From positions 1 through 43,524 of the forward strand of contig JAEOSZ010000047.1 of assembly GCA_016840095.1 (NCBI GenBank): a stretch of 43,524 nucleotides of DNA, read 5' to 3'. The translations under genes were made by a program, and so were the position numbers. Below, piece by piece: positions 7,428 through 16,352 of this stretch (positions are counted from its first letter, which is position 1; every line of letters begins with the position of its first letter). A model generated the notes under the pieces. It was not told the origin of the DNA and did no database searches. It saw only the letters and a list, made by a program, of their open reading frames with translations. The stretch comes from Candidatus Heimdallarchaeota archaeon. Its GTDB lineage: Archaea; Asgardarchaeota; Heimdallarchaeia; Heimdallarchaeales; Heimdallarchaeaceae.

Positions 7428-8606
7428 ATGAAAGAAGTAGTACCTGAAGTATATTATGTTGGAGTAAATGATCATCTAACAAAGCTTTTTGAAGGACTCT
7501 GGCCTATCCCTGAAGGAGTTAGCTATAACAGTTATGTCGTTAAAAGTGAAAAGACTGCTTTGATTGATACAGTGAAGATTCCATTTGTAGATGAGTTTTT
7601 GAAGAAAGTGGAAGAAGTTACATCCTTTGAAATTGACTACATTATCTTAAATCACATTGAACCAGATCATAGTAGTTCTTTGTTGCGTCTATTAGAAAAG
7701 GTTCCAAATGCCACAATCATGTGCTCGAAAAAAGCTGAAGGGATGATTGAAAGTCTTTATGGAATTACAGAGAATATTCACGTAGTTGAAGAAGGAGAGA
7801 AACTAGATTTAGGTGGAAGAGAATTAACTTTTTACATGGATCCATTGGTTCACTGGCCTGAAACAATGGTTACCTATGATAACAAAGATGGAATTTTGTT
7901 CTCTTGTGATGCTTTTGGTTCTTACAAAGCTCTGGATTTTGGTTTGTTTGATGATGAATGTGATCCAGATATTTTCTACGAAGAAACAATCAGGTACTTC
8001 AGTAATATTGTTGCTAAATATGTTAAATATGTAAAGAAAGCGATGGAAAAACTTGGTGGGTTGGATATCAAAATTATTGCTCCAGCTCATGGTCTTATTT
8101 GGAGAGAAAATCCTCAAAGAATAATTGAATTATACATCCAACTTTCAGATAGAATGGCACTACCTGGTGTAACAATCATCTGGGGTTCAATGTATGGAAA
8201 TACAGCTAAAGTTGTTAACCAAGTGGTAGAAGGAGTCAAAGAAGCAGGTCTTCCTGCAAAAGTGCTAAACTTCTCAAATGATCATCTTAGTTATTTGATT
8301 AAAGAAACTTGGAAATACAAAGGTGTTATTTTAGGTTTTCCAACTTATGATGGTGGACCATTCCTGAATACTTCTTATTATTTACACTTGATAAAGAGAA
8401 AAGATCTCAAAGAACGAATAGTTGGCTTCTTTGGGTCATCTATGTGGAGTGGAAGAGCATTAAAACAGGCAGCTGACATAGTTCAAGAATTAGATTGGGA
8501 CGTCGTAGAGCCGTTATTAGAATGGAAAGGTTCTCCAACAGATGAAATTCTAGAACAAGCAAAGCAGCTAGGAAAAGCTGTTGCTGAAAGAGTAAAATCT
8601 TCATAG
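7428..8606 (+). CDS. fprA: Flavodiiron protein (A-type flavoprotein, FprA-like)
   Basis: A 392-residue protein with the two-domain build of flavodiiron oxygen/NO reductases. The N-terminal metallo-beta-lactamase-like domain has all di-iron ligands: H76-x-E78-x-D80-H81 (HIEPDH), H142 (LVHWPE), D161 (CDAFGSY) and H221 (PAHG). The C-terminal flavodoxin domain begins at about residue 247 with the FMN phosphate loop SMYGNTAKV. There is no added rubredoxin or flavin reductase module, so electrons must come from a separate donor such as reduced F420 or rubredoxin. It reduces O2 to water (or NO to N2O) in the cytosol and protects oxygen-sensitive enzymes. Its own promoter and leader hairpin lie upstream; a pyrimidine tract follows the stop. 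Confidence 0.93.
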   Translation: MKEVVPEVYYVGVNDHLTKLFEGLWPIPEGVSYNSYVVKSEKTALIDTVKIPFVDEFLKKVEEVTSFEIDYIILNHIEPDHSSSLLRLLEKVPNATIMCSKKAEGMIESLYGITENIHVVEEGEKLDLGGRELTFYMDPLVHWPETMVTYDNKDGILFSCDAFGSYKALDFGLFDDECDPDIFYEETIRYFSNIVAKYVKYVKKAMEKLGGLDIKIIAPAHGLIWRENPQRIIELYIQLSDRMALPGVTIIWGSMYGNTAKVVNQVVEGVKEAGLPAKVLNFSNDHLSYLIKETWKYKGVILGFPTYDGGPFLNTSYYLHLIKRKDLKERIVGFFGSSMWSGRALKQAADIVQELDWDVVEPLLEWKGSPTDEILEQAKQLGKAVAERVKSS

Positions 8607-8615
8607 TTATACCTC

Positions 8616-8635
8616 TTTCCTTTTTTCTTATTTTT
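8616..8635 (+). terminator. Pyrimidine-rich termination tract after the flavodiiron gene
   Basis: Starting 9 bases after the stop codon there is an almost pure T/C stretch with runs of six and five T. Archaeal RNA polymerase terminates at such T tracts without needing a hairpin. No stem is visible. Confidence 0.4.
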
Positions 8636-8743
8636 GCATTACAGTAAATTCTCTAATTCTGTCCTTAAAACTGGTTTTAGCTGAAAATTAGTGTTTAGGA
8701 AAAACATTTTTAAAGAATTTAAGAAAAATACTATTGGGGGCAA

Positions 8744-8956
8744 ATGTCGTATACTCCACTTAAAAGAAAGAATGAAGGTGTGCCACTCACAACTGAAGTA
8801 GTTGACATCATAGTTGATGGTATGAATGACAAAAACAAAGAAGTGAGAGAAGCAGCTTATTCCACTTGGGTAGCTATCGTAGAGCTAGAATCTGATAAAG
8901 TAACTGATGATATGCTACAAAGAATTACCAGTGCTCTAAAAACTTATAGAGTATAG
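8744..8956 (+). CDS. Small helical (HEAT-like) hypothetical protein
   Basis: A 70-residue protein, probably two to three helices. The segment NKEVREAAYSTWVAIVELES resembles one HEAT-type repeat (helix with conserved V-R-x-A-A), too short for a confident family call. It has its own promoter: a box A-like TTTTTAAAG at about 8707-8715 and a GGGGG run just before the ATG. The gene stands alone between the flavodiiron gene and the convergent kinase-like gene. It is probably real, since it has a promoter, a good start and sensible composition. Function unknown. Confidence 0.55.
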   Translation: MSYTPLKRKNEGVPLTTEVVDIIVDGMNDKNKEVREAAYSTWVAIVELESDKVTDDMLQRITSALKTYRV

Positions 8957-8979
8957 TTTGAAGTCTTCTTTTCTATATG

Positions 8980-10056
8980 TTATTTTTCTAAAAGTTCCAA
9001 ACTATTTGCGTCTTCCAAAGTTGGAAAAGAATTTTCTAATCCCATCATAACAATAGAGATATGAGCTCCACCTTTCCACCAGGATACAACTCTGTAAAGA
9101 TTCATGAAAAGACTAAATCGATAATCCTGCCAACAATCTTCCCAACTATAGTTTTTCACACCAAAGTGTAATAGTGTTTCGTGATACTTTTTTATAAGTT
9201 CCTTTTCCATCAATTTCCTTCTTTCTGATGACCAGTAGAATCCTATCATATAAGCTAAGTCCATGGTACCAATACCTACCGTCCAATCTTCCCAATCTAT
9301 TAATTTTGTCTTGTACTTCTTACTATCAATATTTTTTGGATACATAAAATTGCAAAAATGCGCATCGTCATGTATAATTGTCATGTTTCCATTTTCCTTT
9401 CTTTCTTTAGCTAATTCAGGAAATTTAGAAAAGACTGTTTCGAATTTCTCTCTTCTAGCATCACTTATTCTGTCACCTAAGAAATCTAACATTAGTTCTA
9501 ACTCCTGATTTTTGTTAATTAACCAACCTAAAAATGATTTATTTGGGATTTCTTCGATTTTTTTATGATCCCATAAGGAAGCATGAAATTCTGATAAACA
9601 AGCTACAGCACTTTCACAATATTTCTTTAAAGGAGGTACTGGCCACCATTTAGAAAAACTATATTCATTATGAGTTTCAGATAAATCTTCAAGAATTATA
9701 TGTGATTGGTTTGTTTTATTGTTAAAGGCAGCATCAAAGCAAATTGGAACTGTTTCGTTTTTTATTGATTTAGCAATTAGATTGTAAAAGTCTACTTCAT
9801 TTTTTGCACTTGATTCTTTATTCATATTTTGTTGTGGGGTTTTTACGATTATACTTGAAACAATTTTATCTTCTTGAACATCTTCAGAAAAAGTAAGACT
9901 TACAAGGTGTAGATGAAATCCAGTTGATAGTAATGATTTCTCACATGTAATTTTAACAATCGTTCCTTTGGTTAAATATCCGTTGTTTACGAAAATTTTA
10001 GTCAAATATTCAGGTGTTAGTACATTTACATCTGTAATTATCCTATCTTCTTCCAT
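8980..10056 (-). CDS. Small-molecule kinase, ecdysteroid kinase-like/aminoglycoside phosphotransferase fold
   Basis: A 358-residue protein with the APH/choline-kinase fold. Visible motifs: IILEDLSETHNEYSF (the 'EDL' hinge typical of the EcKL and APH group), the Brenner-type catalytic loop IIHDDAHFCNFM (usual form H-G-D-x-x-x-x-N; Gly is Asp here) with catalytic Asp and Asn preserved, and the metal-binding LIDWEDWTVG (usual D-W-E/Q). The C-terminal helices contain a Trp-rich YRVVSWWKGG segment. It should phosphorylate a hydroxyl on a small metabolite with ATP; the substrate is unknown. Convergent with the small helical gene, 23 bases apart. Confidence 0.72.
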   Translation of the reverse strand: MEEDRIITDVNVLTPEYLTKIFVNNGYLTKGTIVKITCEKSLLSTGFHLHLVSLTFSEDVQEDKIVSSIIVKTPQQNMNKESSAKNEVDFYNLIAKSIKNETVPICFDAAFNNKTNQSHIILEDLSETHNEYSFSKWWPVPPLKKYCESAVACLSEFHASLWDHKKIEEIPNKSFLGWLINKNQELELMLDFLGDRISDARREKFETVFSKFPELAKERKENGNMTIIHDDAHFCNFMYPKNIDSKKYKTKLIDWEDWTVGIGTMDLAYMIGFYWSSERRKLMEKELIKKYHETLLHFGVKNYSWEDCWQDYRFSLFMNLYRVVSWWKGGAHISIVMMGLENSFPTLEDANSLELLEK

Positions 10057-10159
10057 TTGAATATCAAATGATTCGTTAAGAAGGACAATTAATAATCATT
10101 TCTCTATTTTAAAATAAAATACTTAAAAATTAGAAAGAAATAAAAAAAGGGAAGTAGGA

Positions 10160-11785
10160 TTAATAATCCTCGTCCATTCCGCCAGGACCACCTGGAGGCA
10201 TACCTGGACCACCAGATAATTCTTTAGCAGCGATAACATCATCAATTCTAAGAATCATTTCTGCAGCTTCAGCAGCACTGCTAATAGCTTGTTTCTTTAC
10301 AGAAATTGGCTCAAAGACATTGAGTTTAGCCATATCATCTACTTTTGCTTTGAATGGATTAACACCATAAACATATCCATCTTTTGAATGTTGAACATGT
10401 AGTTCAGATAGAACATCAATTGGGTCTAACCCTGCATTTTCTGCCAATGTTCTTGGAATGATTTCCATTGCTTTTGCAAACTTTTCAATTGCTAACTGAA
10501 CTTTGCTGGTATGACCCATTGCAAACTCACCAAGCTTTTGACTAATCCTTAATTCTGGAGCTCCTCCGCCTGGAACTACTTTTTTGTCATGAATTACTTG
10601 ACGAACAACACATAAGGCATCATGAATTGCTCTGTCTGCTTCATCAACTATCATTTCTGTTCCACCTCGAATTATCATAGAGACAGCTTTAGGATTATCA
10701 CATCCAGTAACGAATATCATATTATCGTCACCAATAGATTTCTCTTCAGCTACTTGGGCTTTGCCAATGTAACTCTCAAGATCATCTAAACTAGTTGAGA
10801 TTTTTGCACCAGTGGCTTTGGCTAGTTTTTCCATATCGCTTTTCTTGATTCTTCTAACAGCACCAATACCTTGCTTAGCAAGATAGTGTTGAATGATGTC
10901 ATCAATTCCTTTCTGACAAAGAACAACATTAGCACCTGAAGCGATGATTTTATCAGCCATTTCTTTAAGCATGTCATGTTCATTATCAAGAAATGCTTGA
11001 ATTTGGTCTGGACTTGTAATGTTAATCTTAGCATCAATTTCGGTTTTACTTAATTCTAAACCTTTGTCTAACAAAAGAATCTTTGCATTCTCAATTTTCT
11101 TAGGCATATCTGCATGAACAAATTCTTTGTCTAGAATGATACCATCAATTAATTCAGTATCAACTAAGCTTCCACCTTTTTTCTTCTGAATTTGAATATT
11201 GTCAATATCAGCGAACATTTCTCCATCTTTTTCCTCTGCAACAGATTTAACTGCTTTAACTATGAGTTTGGATAGAGCACCTTTTTCTCCACTAACTATT
11301 TTAGAAGACATAGAAGTTTCTGCAACTGCTTCAAGGATCTTATCGTCCTCAAATGAAACATCTTGAGCCATCTCTTCTAAGATTTTATCAGCTTGAAATC
11401 GGGCTAATTTGTAACCTTCAACTATTGAACTAGGATGAATATCCATATCTAATAATTCCTCAGCTTGTTTGAGTAACTCACCAGCAATAACTACAACGCT
11501 GGTAGTACCATCTCCTGTTTCTTGATCTTGAGTCTTAGCAAGATCAATAACAAATTTGGCAGCAGGGTGGCTTACTTCAATTTCCTTTAGGATAGTAGCT
11601 CCATCGTTGGTAACAGTGGTGTCACCAAAATTGTCAATGAGCATTTTATCCATACCTTTAGGACCTAGTGCTGAACGGATGGCTTCAGAAACAGCTCTAG
11701 CAGCTGTGATATTATTTCTCTGAGCATCTTTTCCTCTAGTTCTTTCGGTTCCTTCCTTTAAGATATAAACAGGTTGGCCGTACAT
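10160..11785 (-). CDS. thsA: Thermosome subunit (group II chaperonin)
   Basis: A 541-residue ATP-dependent protein-folding chaperone that builds a double ring in the cytosol. Diagnostic motifs are LGPKGMDKML (40-49), TNDGATIL (59-66), the nucleotide-binding GDGTTS (91-96), the hinge/apical ENAKILLLDKGLE region and VVPGGGAPE. The C-terminus ends in a Gly-Gly-Met/Pro-rich tail (GGPGMPPGGPGGMDEDY), like the tails of thermosomes and eukaryotic CCT that project into the cavity. No frameshift or truncation. Only one subunit gene lies in this window. A box A (11841-11853 region) and a palindrome at its expected start site suggest regulated, probably stress-responsive, expression; an AGAGGT ribosome-binding site precedes the ATG. 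Confidence 0.97.
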   Translation of the reverse strand: MYGQPVYILKEGTERTRGKDAQRNNITAARAVSEAIRSALGPKGMDKMLIDNFGDTTVTNDGATILKEIEVSHPAAKFVIDLAKTQDQETGDGTTSVVVIAGELLKQAEELLDMDIHPSSIVEGYKLARFQADKILEEMAQDVSFEDDKILEAVAETSMSSKIVSGEKGALSKLIVKAVKSVAEEKDGEMFADIDNIQIQKKKGGSLVDTELIDGIILDKEFVHADMPKKIENAKILLLDKGLELSKTEIDAKINITSPDQIQAFLDNEHDMLKEMADKIIASGANVVLCQKGIDDIIQHYLAKQGIGAVRRIKKSDMEKLAKATGAKISTSLDDLESYIGKAQVAEEKSIGDDNMIFVTGCDNPKAVSMIIRGGTEMIVDEADRAIHDALCVVRQVIHDKKVVPGGGAPELRISQKLGEFAMGHTSKVQLAIEKFAKAMEIIPRTLAENAGLDPIDVLSELHVQHSKDGYVYGVNPFKAKVDDMAKLNVFEPISVKKQAISSAAEAAEMILRIDDVIAAKELSGGPGMPPGGPGGMDEDY

Positions 11786-11805
11786 TTTATTAACCTCTTG
11801 TAAAG

Positions 11806-11821
11806 TTTAATAAGTATTAAA
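11806..11821 (-). promoter_or_regulatory. Palindrome at the thermosome transcription start
   Basis: Perfect 7-base arms TTTAATA and TATTAAA flank two bases. With the box A at 11841-11853 the expected start site is near 11822, so the palindrome covers about +1 to +16. That is where archaeal repressors that block polymerase recruitment bind, and AT-rich TTTA...TAAA sites are known for archaeal heat-shock repressors. An operator role is inferred. Confidence 0.4.
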
Positions 11822-11840
11822 TCAAGACATGTGTCTATTC

Positions 11841-11853
11841 ATTGATATATAAT
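11841..11853 (-). promoter_or_regulatory. Thermosome promoter (box A)
   Basis: On the minus strand this reads ATTATATATCAAT, a strong TATA element about 60 bases before the ATG. The leader would be about 37 bases and contain the AGAGGT ribosome-binding site. Confidence 0.5.
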
Positions 11854-11913
11854 CTTTACGCTTTTGTAAAAATCTAGAAATCTTCCAAAAATAACTTTTG
11901 ATAATATAAAACA

Positions 11914-11951
11914 GCTGACTACTCATATTCATAATTTGATGTGTAGTCAGC
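11914..11951. promoter_or_regulatory. Long inverted repeat upstream of the thermosome promoter
   Basis: The arms GCTGACTACTCAT (11914-11926) and ATGTGTAGTCAGC (11939-11951) pair at 12 of 13 positions with a single T/T mismatch, around a 12-base AT-rich loop. Both flanking genes point away from it, so it cannot be a terminator for a neighbour. It may be an operator, a protein-binding cruciform or part of a small RNA. Confidence 0.4.
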
Positions 11952-12148
11952 AAATAAATTGTGAGAAAACCTTTACAAAAAACCCTCTAATCTCAATTGC
12001 GGATTATTTTACTAGATATTGACAAAAATCTCCTAGCTTCATTCTTTACCTATCAGCAAATATTTTTAAGAGTCGAAGTGAATCTTATTTTGAAGGGGTT
12101 TTCTGACGATTCGCTATTGGCTATGAATCAGAGCAGACGTGAGCAACA

Positions 12149-13129
12149 TTGTTGGGGTCAAAAGAAAGTAATGAATGGGTATCATCAAGCAGAGATTTAT
12201 CTGTCTCAATTGCAGGTTTAGATGGAGTCGGAAAAACTGCTATTGTTAACAAGCTTTTGAGTGATGAAATTACAGAAACCTATTCAACATATGGTATAAA
12301 TCAAGAGATTGTTAAAATCAATGGATTGAATCTTGGTTTAACTGATCTAGGTGGGAAAGAACCCTTTAGAAATTCTTTATGGGAAAGTTATATTTCTCGT
12401 TCAGATGCTTTGATTTATGTTGTTGATGCAACTAAAGAAGACAAGCTAGATGAGTCACAACAATGGTTTGTTCGTGCTCTTAAGTGGATTAAGGACGAAT
12501 CCCCCGTTTTAGTTTTAATCAACACATGGGATCAACCTGTTAATGAAGAAGTAATCAAGTCCATTAATAGTATTTTCCAGAGTCCAAAAAATGGACATCC
12601 TATTGAATTTATCTCTATCTCCCCTTTATCTGGTAAAAACATCCATAAAACAGTAGACTGGTTAGCAAATACAATCATTACTAATCTGATAAGTGCAGGA
12701 ATTACTGTTGATTACTTTGTTGCTTATATTAAAACAGAACAAGGCTTGGTAGAAGCTCGAATAAGAACAGCTGATGACAAAGTTCTAGATAAAGGATTGT
12801 TTCCTGTAATTAGATATAAGTTCGCTTCCAGCACTGAATCTATTCTCGAATACATGAGGATTGGAGGAAGACAAATTGTTACAGCTGCAGATAGTCAAAC
12901 CTCATGCTGGTTAGTTACAACCAAAAATGATGAGTTCAAAGGAACTAATCTATTGATGAAATTATTAACTGAATTCATCAAGGAGATCCATGGATTAAGG
13001 GCTCAGAAAGGAACTGACTTATCAGAATCAGATTTAACCAGCTATCTTGTAAAATATATGATTGACAATCAGACATTCTGGTCAGAAACCCAACAACCTA
13101 TGTTTGAAATATCCTTCATTAACGAGTGA
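12149..13129 (+). CDS. Arf-like small GTPase with fused C-terminal longin/roadblock-like domain
   Basis: A 326-residue protein. Residues about 16-180 form a Ras-superfamily GTPase of the Arf/SR-beta type: G1 AGLDGVGKTA, a TYGINQE switch I (compare Arf T-I-G-F-N-V-E), G3 DLGGKEPFR (Arf D-x-G-G-Q; Gln is Lys here), then ESYISRSDALIYVVDATKED as in Arf. G4 is NTWD instead of N-K-x-D, and G5 SISPLSGKN is plausible. Residues about 190-326 are an alternating strand/helix domain (DYFVAYIKTEQGLVE ... NLLMKLLTEFIKEI) that resembles longin or roadblock domains, as on Rag GTPases. No in-frame ATG exists after the upstream TGA at 12140, so translation starts at TTG 12149 or 12152. There is no lipidation motif. 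Its role in membrane or nutrient signalling is inferred. Confidence 0.72.
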   Translation: MLGSKESNEWVSSSRDLSVSIAGLDGVGKTAIVNKLLSDEITETYSTYGINQEIVKINGLNLGLTDLGGKEPFRNSLWESYISRSDALIYVVDATKEDKLDESQQWFVRALKWIKDESPVLVLINTWDQPVNEEVIKSINSIFQSPKNGHPIEFISISPLSGKNIHKTVDWLANTIITNLISAGITVDYFVAYIKTEQGLVEARIRTADDKVLDKGLFPVIRYKFASSTESILEYMRIGGRQIVTAADSQTSCWLVTTKNDEFKGTNLLMKLLTEFIKEIHGLRAQKGTDLSESDLTSYLVKYMIDNQTFWSETQQPMFEISFINE

Positions 13130-13177
13130 AGTGCTATTTCTCTTGAACCAAAGTGTTAAATATTTTTTATTTCAACT

Positions 13178-14689
13178 ATGTTTGATTATATTATGGATTC
13201 TGAACTCAAAGAGATACTAAAAGGCATTAAAGGAAATAGAGATTTCTATCCAGAAGATTATGCAGAATACAAAGTTATATTCGATGCTATGCACAATGTA
13301 TCCAGACAATTTGGATATGAGTTATATGAAGGTCCAATTTTAGAATATGCAATGCTTATTGAATATAAATCAGGTCAATCACTAGCAACTGAAACTTATA
13401 GATTAATAGACAGAGAAGATCGTAAGTTAGTTCTTCGTCCTGAAATGACTCCTTCACTAGCTCGATTGATAGTTAATCAACATCAGAGGTATCCAAAACC
13501 AATTCGGTGGTATTGCCTTCCTAGAGTTTTCAGAGATGAAACGCCTCAAAGAGGAAGAGTTAAAGAACACTTTCAGTTCAATGCTGATATTATTGGGATT
13601 GATCATCCAGCAGCAGATGCCGAAATAATTGCATTAGCTACAAAGGTTATCAAGACAGCAGGATTGAACGATGGAGAGTTTGTTTGTGTAATAAATAGCA
13701 GAGAACTGCTTCAAGGATATTTGGAGTTTCTTGAAATAAATAACAAAGAAGAAGTAATCAGAATAATAGATGCTAAAGGTAAATTTGTTCAGAATGCTAT
13801 TGAATCAGATTTAAAAAAGAAAGGTTTCAAGGATTCAGAATCCAAAGTTCTTGCTCAGAAATTTAGAACAATTTGGCAACAAGATCCTAAGAAGGAAAAG
13901 AGCTATCCTGATATAGAGAACAATGAAGACTTAGCACAATATCTTGATGAACTAATGATAATTGAAGAAAAAGAAGTAAAAGTAGCATTAGAAGAGGTAG
14001 GTCTAAGTGAGGATCAAATATCTAAGGTGTATGATTTTACTTTAATCAAAGGAATACCCCAAGATGTTATAACAGCTGTTAAATCACTGGAAATTGGTGT
14101 AAAAGTTAAAAATGCTGTTGAAAATATGGAACAATTGATAGCATATTTAGAATCTCATGATGTTATCAAAAACTGTGAATTTGATATGTCAATCGCTCGT
14201 GGTTTAGATTACTATACTGGTATTGTTTATGAGTTTCTAGACAAGACAGGTTCAGTTGCAAGAGCAATAGCTGGCGGTGGACGTTACGATCAACTTGTCG
14301 AAAGCTTTGGTGGTGGTAAGATTCCAGCCACAGGTATAGGCATGGGTGAAACAGTTCTTCACTCTGTACTAAAAGCACTAAATAGATTCCCAACTTATGA
14401 ACATCCTGCTAAGATATATGTTGCAGCAATTTCAGAAGATGTTGTACAAACTGCTGCAGAAATCGCTCAAAAATTGAGAAATGATGTATCTGTAATCTTC
14501 AATCCTTTTGGTTGGAAACTATCAAGGCAGCTTGAAGATGCAGGAAATAGAAATGTTCCATTTATGATAATAGTTGGAAAACGAGATTTGGAAGAAAATA
14601 AAGTTACACTCAGAAACATGAAAACAGGAGATCAAACTCCAATTCTTATTTCAGAAATAAAAACCAAAATAATCGCGAAATTGGGATGA
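13178..14689 (+). CDS. hisS: Histidyl-tRNA synthetase
   Basis: A 503-residue class II aminoacyl-tRNA synthetase that charges tRNA-His. Motif 2 is FRDETPQRGRVKEHFQFNAD; the histidine-binding HisA loop is ARGLDYYTGIVYEF and HisB is AIAGGGRYDQLV; motif 3 GIGMGE closes the core. The C-terminal anticodon-binding domain (about 405-503) follows, with IYVAAISEDV and FMIIVGKRDLEENKV. About 90 extra residues between motif 2 and HisA (roughly 185-310, charged helices) make it longer than the bacterial enzyme, as in many archaeal/eukaryotic-type HisRS. A box A-like AATATTTTTT at about 13158-13167 would favour the second ATG (13193) as a leaderless start. Separate from the GTPase by 48 bases. Confidence 0.93.
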   Translation: MFDYIMDSELKEILKGIKGNRDFYPEDYAEYKVIFDAMHNVSRQFGYELYEGPILEYAMLIEYKSGQSLATETYRLIDREDRKLVLRPEMTPSLARLIVNQHQRYPKPIRWYCLPRVFRDETPQRGRVKEHFQFNADIIGIDHPAADAEIIALATKVIKTAGLNDGEFVCVINSRELLQGYLEFLEINNKEEVIRIIDAKGKFVQNAIESDLKKKGFKDSESKVLAQKFRTIWQQDPKKEKSYPDIENNEDLAQYLDELMIIEEKEVKVALEEVGLSEDQISKVYDFTLIKGIPQDVITAVKSLEIGVKVKNAVENMEQLIAYLESHDVIKNCEFDMSIARGLDYYTGIVYEFLDKTGSVARAIAGGGRYDQLVESFGGGKIPATGIGMGETVLHSVLKALNRFPTYEHPAKIYVAAISEDVVQTAAEIAQKLRNDVSVIFNPFGWKLSRQLEDAGNRNVPFMIIVGKRDLEENKVTLRNMKTGDQTPILISEIKTKIIAKLG

Positions 14690-14756
14690 CTTTCCATTTA
14701 TTATTTTTCTGCCTTCAAACAAAACAGATTTATTTATTTTGATGAAATGACCCACA

Positions 14757-16349
14757 ATGAAAGTTGCTCTACATAATTACTTGAAAGGTATAAAGATTGG
14801 TGAATTCGTATCAAAAGTAAAGGACCGAAGTAGTTTTGAAGAAATTCTAAATCATATTGGAATAGATCAAAATACATCAATAGAGCGATTTGTTGACCTT
14901 TTGCTTTATGAAAGTAAAACGCTTCTAAATGAAGAAAAACGAAAAGAAGCAACTATAATTTTGAAAGCAACAAAACCTCTACTTAGTTTAGTTCCAAAGT
15001 ATTTGAGTGCGTTTTTTTATCTGACTCTAACAGATTCCTTTCTATTGGCTAATGATTATGAAGGAGCAAATAAATCAGTAAGACGAGCAGATTCAATTGC
15101 AAAAGAATTGAATGATCCAAGACTCGAAGTTAGAGTTTTGAATATGATGTTTGTCATAAATAGAACAGTTGGGAAGGATAAAGCTGCAGAATATCTATTG
15201 AAATCAAGAGAGATTTCTGAGAAGAATGAATTCTTCGAAAACTTAGTTTTTTGTGAAGTTAATCTTGGATTATTACACTTCTTCAAGAAAGAGTACAATA
15301 AAGCTGCAGAATATTGTGAATCAGTTATGGATATTGTTAGTTCTAAGAAATATCCAAAAAATAAGATGATTATGCCAACTGATTATTTCCTTCAAATCTT
15401 CTCTGAAAGTCCTGAACTTGTAGCTAATAGAAAACATCACGAAATGATAAAGAAAGGTGTAAAAATAGTTCTTCAGACCATAAAACAATTTAAATCCGAT
15501 TATGAAGCCACTCGTAGGATAGCAATCCTTGTAGCCTTTTTGAAGATTTCTGAGGATCTCATGGATTCATCTTTGAAGGAAATAGACTCTTTTGTTGAGA
15601 AACTTCCATATGACAAAAGATCTCTGTATTATTATTCTATAGCTAATGGAGCTGCAAACTATAAGGATTTCAAAGTATCTCTCATTTACTTTGAAAAAGC
15701 AATGGGCTATATGAAGAACCTGAATGATGATGAGATAAGAAGAATAAAGAAAAATTATGCTTATACTCTTTCCATAATAATTGGTGCTTCAATGATCTAT
15801 GATTTGGATTCTTCTCAGCAGACTTCTCAACGTCTTAAAGGATTGAAAATAAAAACAATTGAAGATAATCTTGCAGGGAAAAAGGAAAAACAAATCAACT
15901 TCAGAAACTCAGTAAGTGATTCAGATGCTGTTTTTGCTGTGAAAAGAGAGTTTCTGGAGAAAAAACTTCTTCCAAGTATTAAGGACATGTATTCAAAAAG
16001 AAATATAGTTACTGGATTTTCTTATCAGAATAGTAGAGCAGATATTTTGAACCATCTTGAAATGTTTGCGATAAATGCTTTGAATCAGAATGATGAACTA
16101 CTATCTCTCCTCCTTGTAGGTACAACCATTAGTGAAAAAGATGCAAAGAAGAAGAAACGTACTTTCTCTGGGTATCAAATCCTAGGGCACAGAGTACCAA
16201 AATCGATTATAGATACTAAACACTTTGAAGAATTTGATATCAGATTTCTTTACGATCTAATTAATACTCCTCAGAAATTTAAGAAAATTGAAATCATAGC
16301 TCCCCATGAATCATTAGAAACAGACTACAAGATAATCTTTAGTAAATAA
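14757..16349 (+). CDS. TPR-like helical repeat protein
   Basis: A 530-residue, almost entirely helical protein. From about residue 85 to 320 there are TPR-type helix pairs about 35-40 residues apart (for example FYLTLTDSFLLANDYEGANK, LGLLHFFKKEYNKAAEYCE and ANGAANYKDFKVSLIYFEKA). The last 200 residues lack repeats and contain charged segments; no catalytic motif is seen. It probably acts as a protein-protein scaffold in the cytosol. Its stop codon is 3 bases from the stop of the convergent TPR protein on the other strand. Start at ATG 14757: an upstream ATG is closed at once by a stop. Function unknown. Confidence 0.6.
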   Translation: MKVALHNYLKGIKIGEFVSKVKDRSSFEEILNHIGIDQNTSIERFVDLLLYESKTLLNEEKRKEATIILKATKPLLSLVPKYLSAFFYLTLTDSFLLANDYEGANKSVRRADSIAKELNDPRLEVRVLNMMFVINRTVGKDKAAEYLLKSREISEKNEFFENLVFCEVNLGLLHFFKKEYNKAAEYCESVMDIVSSKKYPKNKMIMPTDYFLQIFSESPELVANRKHHEMIKKGVKIVLQTIKQFKSDYEATRRIAILVAFLKISEDLMDSSLKEIDSFVEKLPYDKRSLYYYSIANGAANYKDFKVSLIYFEKAMGYMKNLNDDEIRRIKKNYAYTLSIIIGASMIYDLDSSQQTSQRLKGLKIKTIEDNLAGKKEKQINFRNSVSDSDAVFAVKREFLEKKLLPSIKDMYSKRNIVTGFSYQNSRADILNHLEMFAINALNQNDELLSLLLVGTTISEKDAKKKKRTFSGYQILGHRVPKSIIDTKHFEEFDIRFLYDLINTPQKFKKIEIIAPHESLETDYKIIFSK

Positions 16350-16352
16350 AAC

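Larger units (their letters stand above)
11786..12148. other. 363-base divergent intergenic region (thermosome / GTPase)
   Basis: This is the only gap over 300 bases in the window. From left to right it holds the thermosome leader and palindrome, the box A, a hairpin-forming inverted repeat (11914-11951) and, for the rightward GTPase gene, a box A-like ATATTTTTAAG at about 12059-12069. The one open frame inside (from about 11997) overlaps the GTPase in another frame and has no family resemblance, so no gene is called. Confidence 0.5.

Noticed and set aside
10143..10176. Palindrome near the thermosome stop codon as a terminator
   Set aside because: The short symmetry (AGGATTAATAATCCT) is inside the last codons and explained by the Asp-Tyr-stop sequence; no stem with a following T tract.
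11997..12221. 74-residue open frame before the GTPase gene
   Set aside because: It overlaps the GTPase start in another frame, has no recognisable motif and begins at TTG in promoter DNA.
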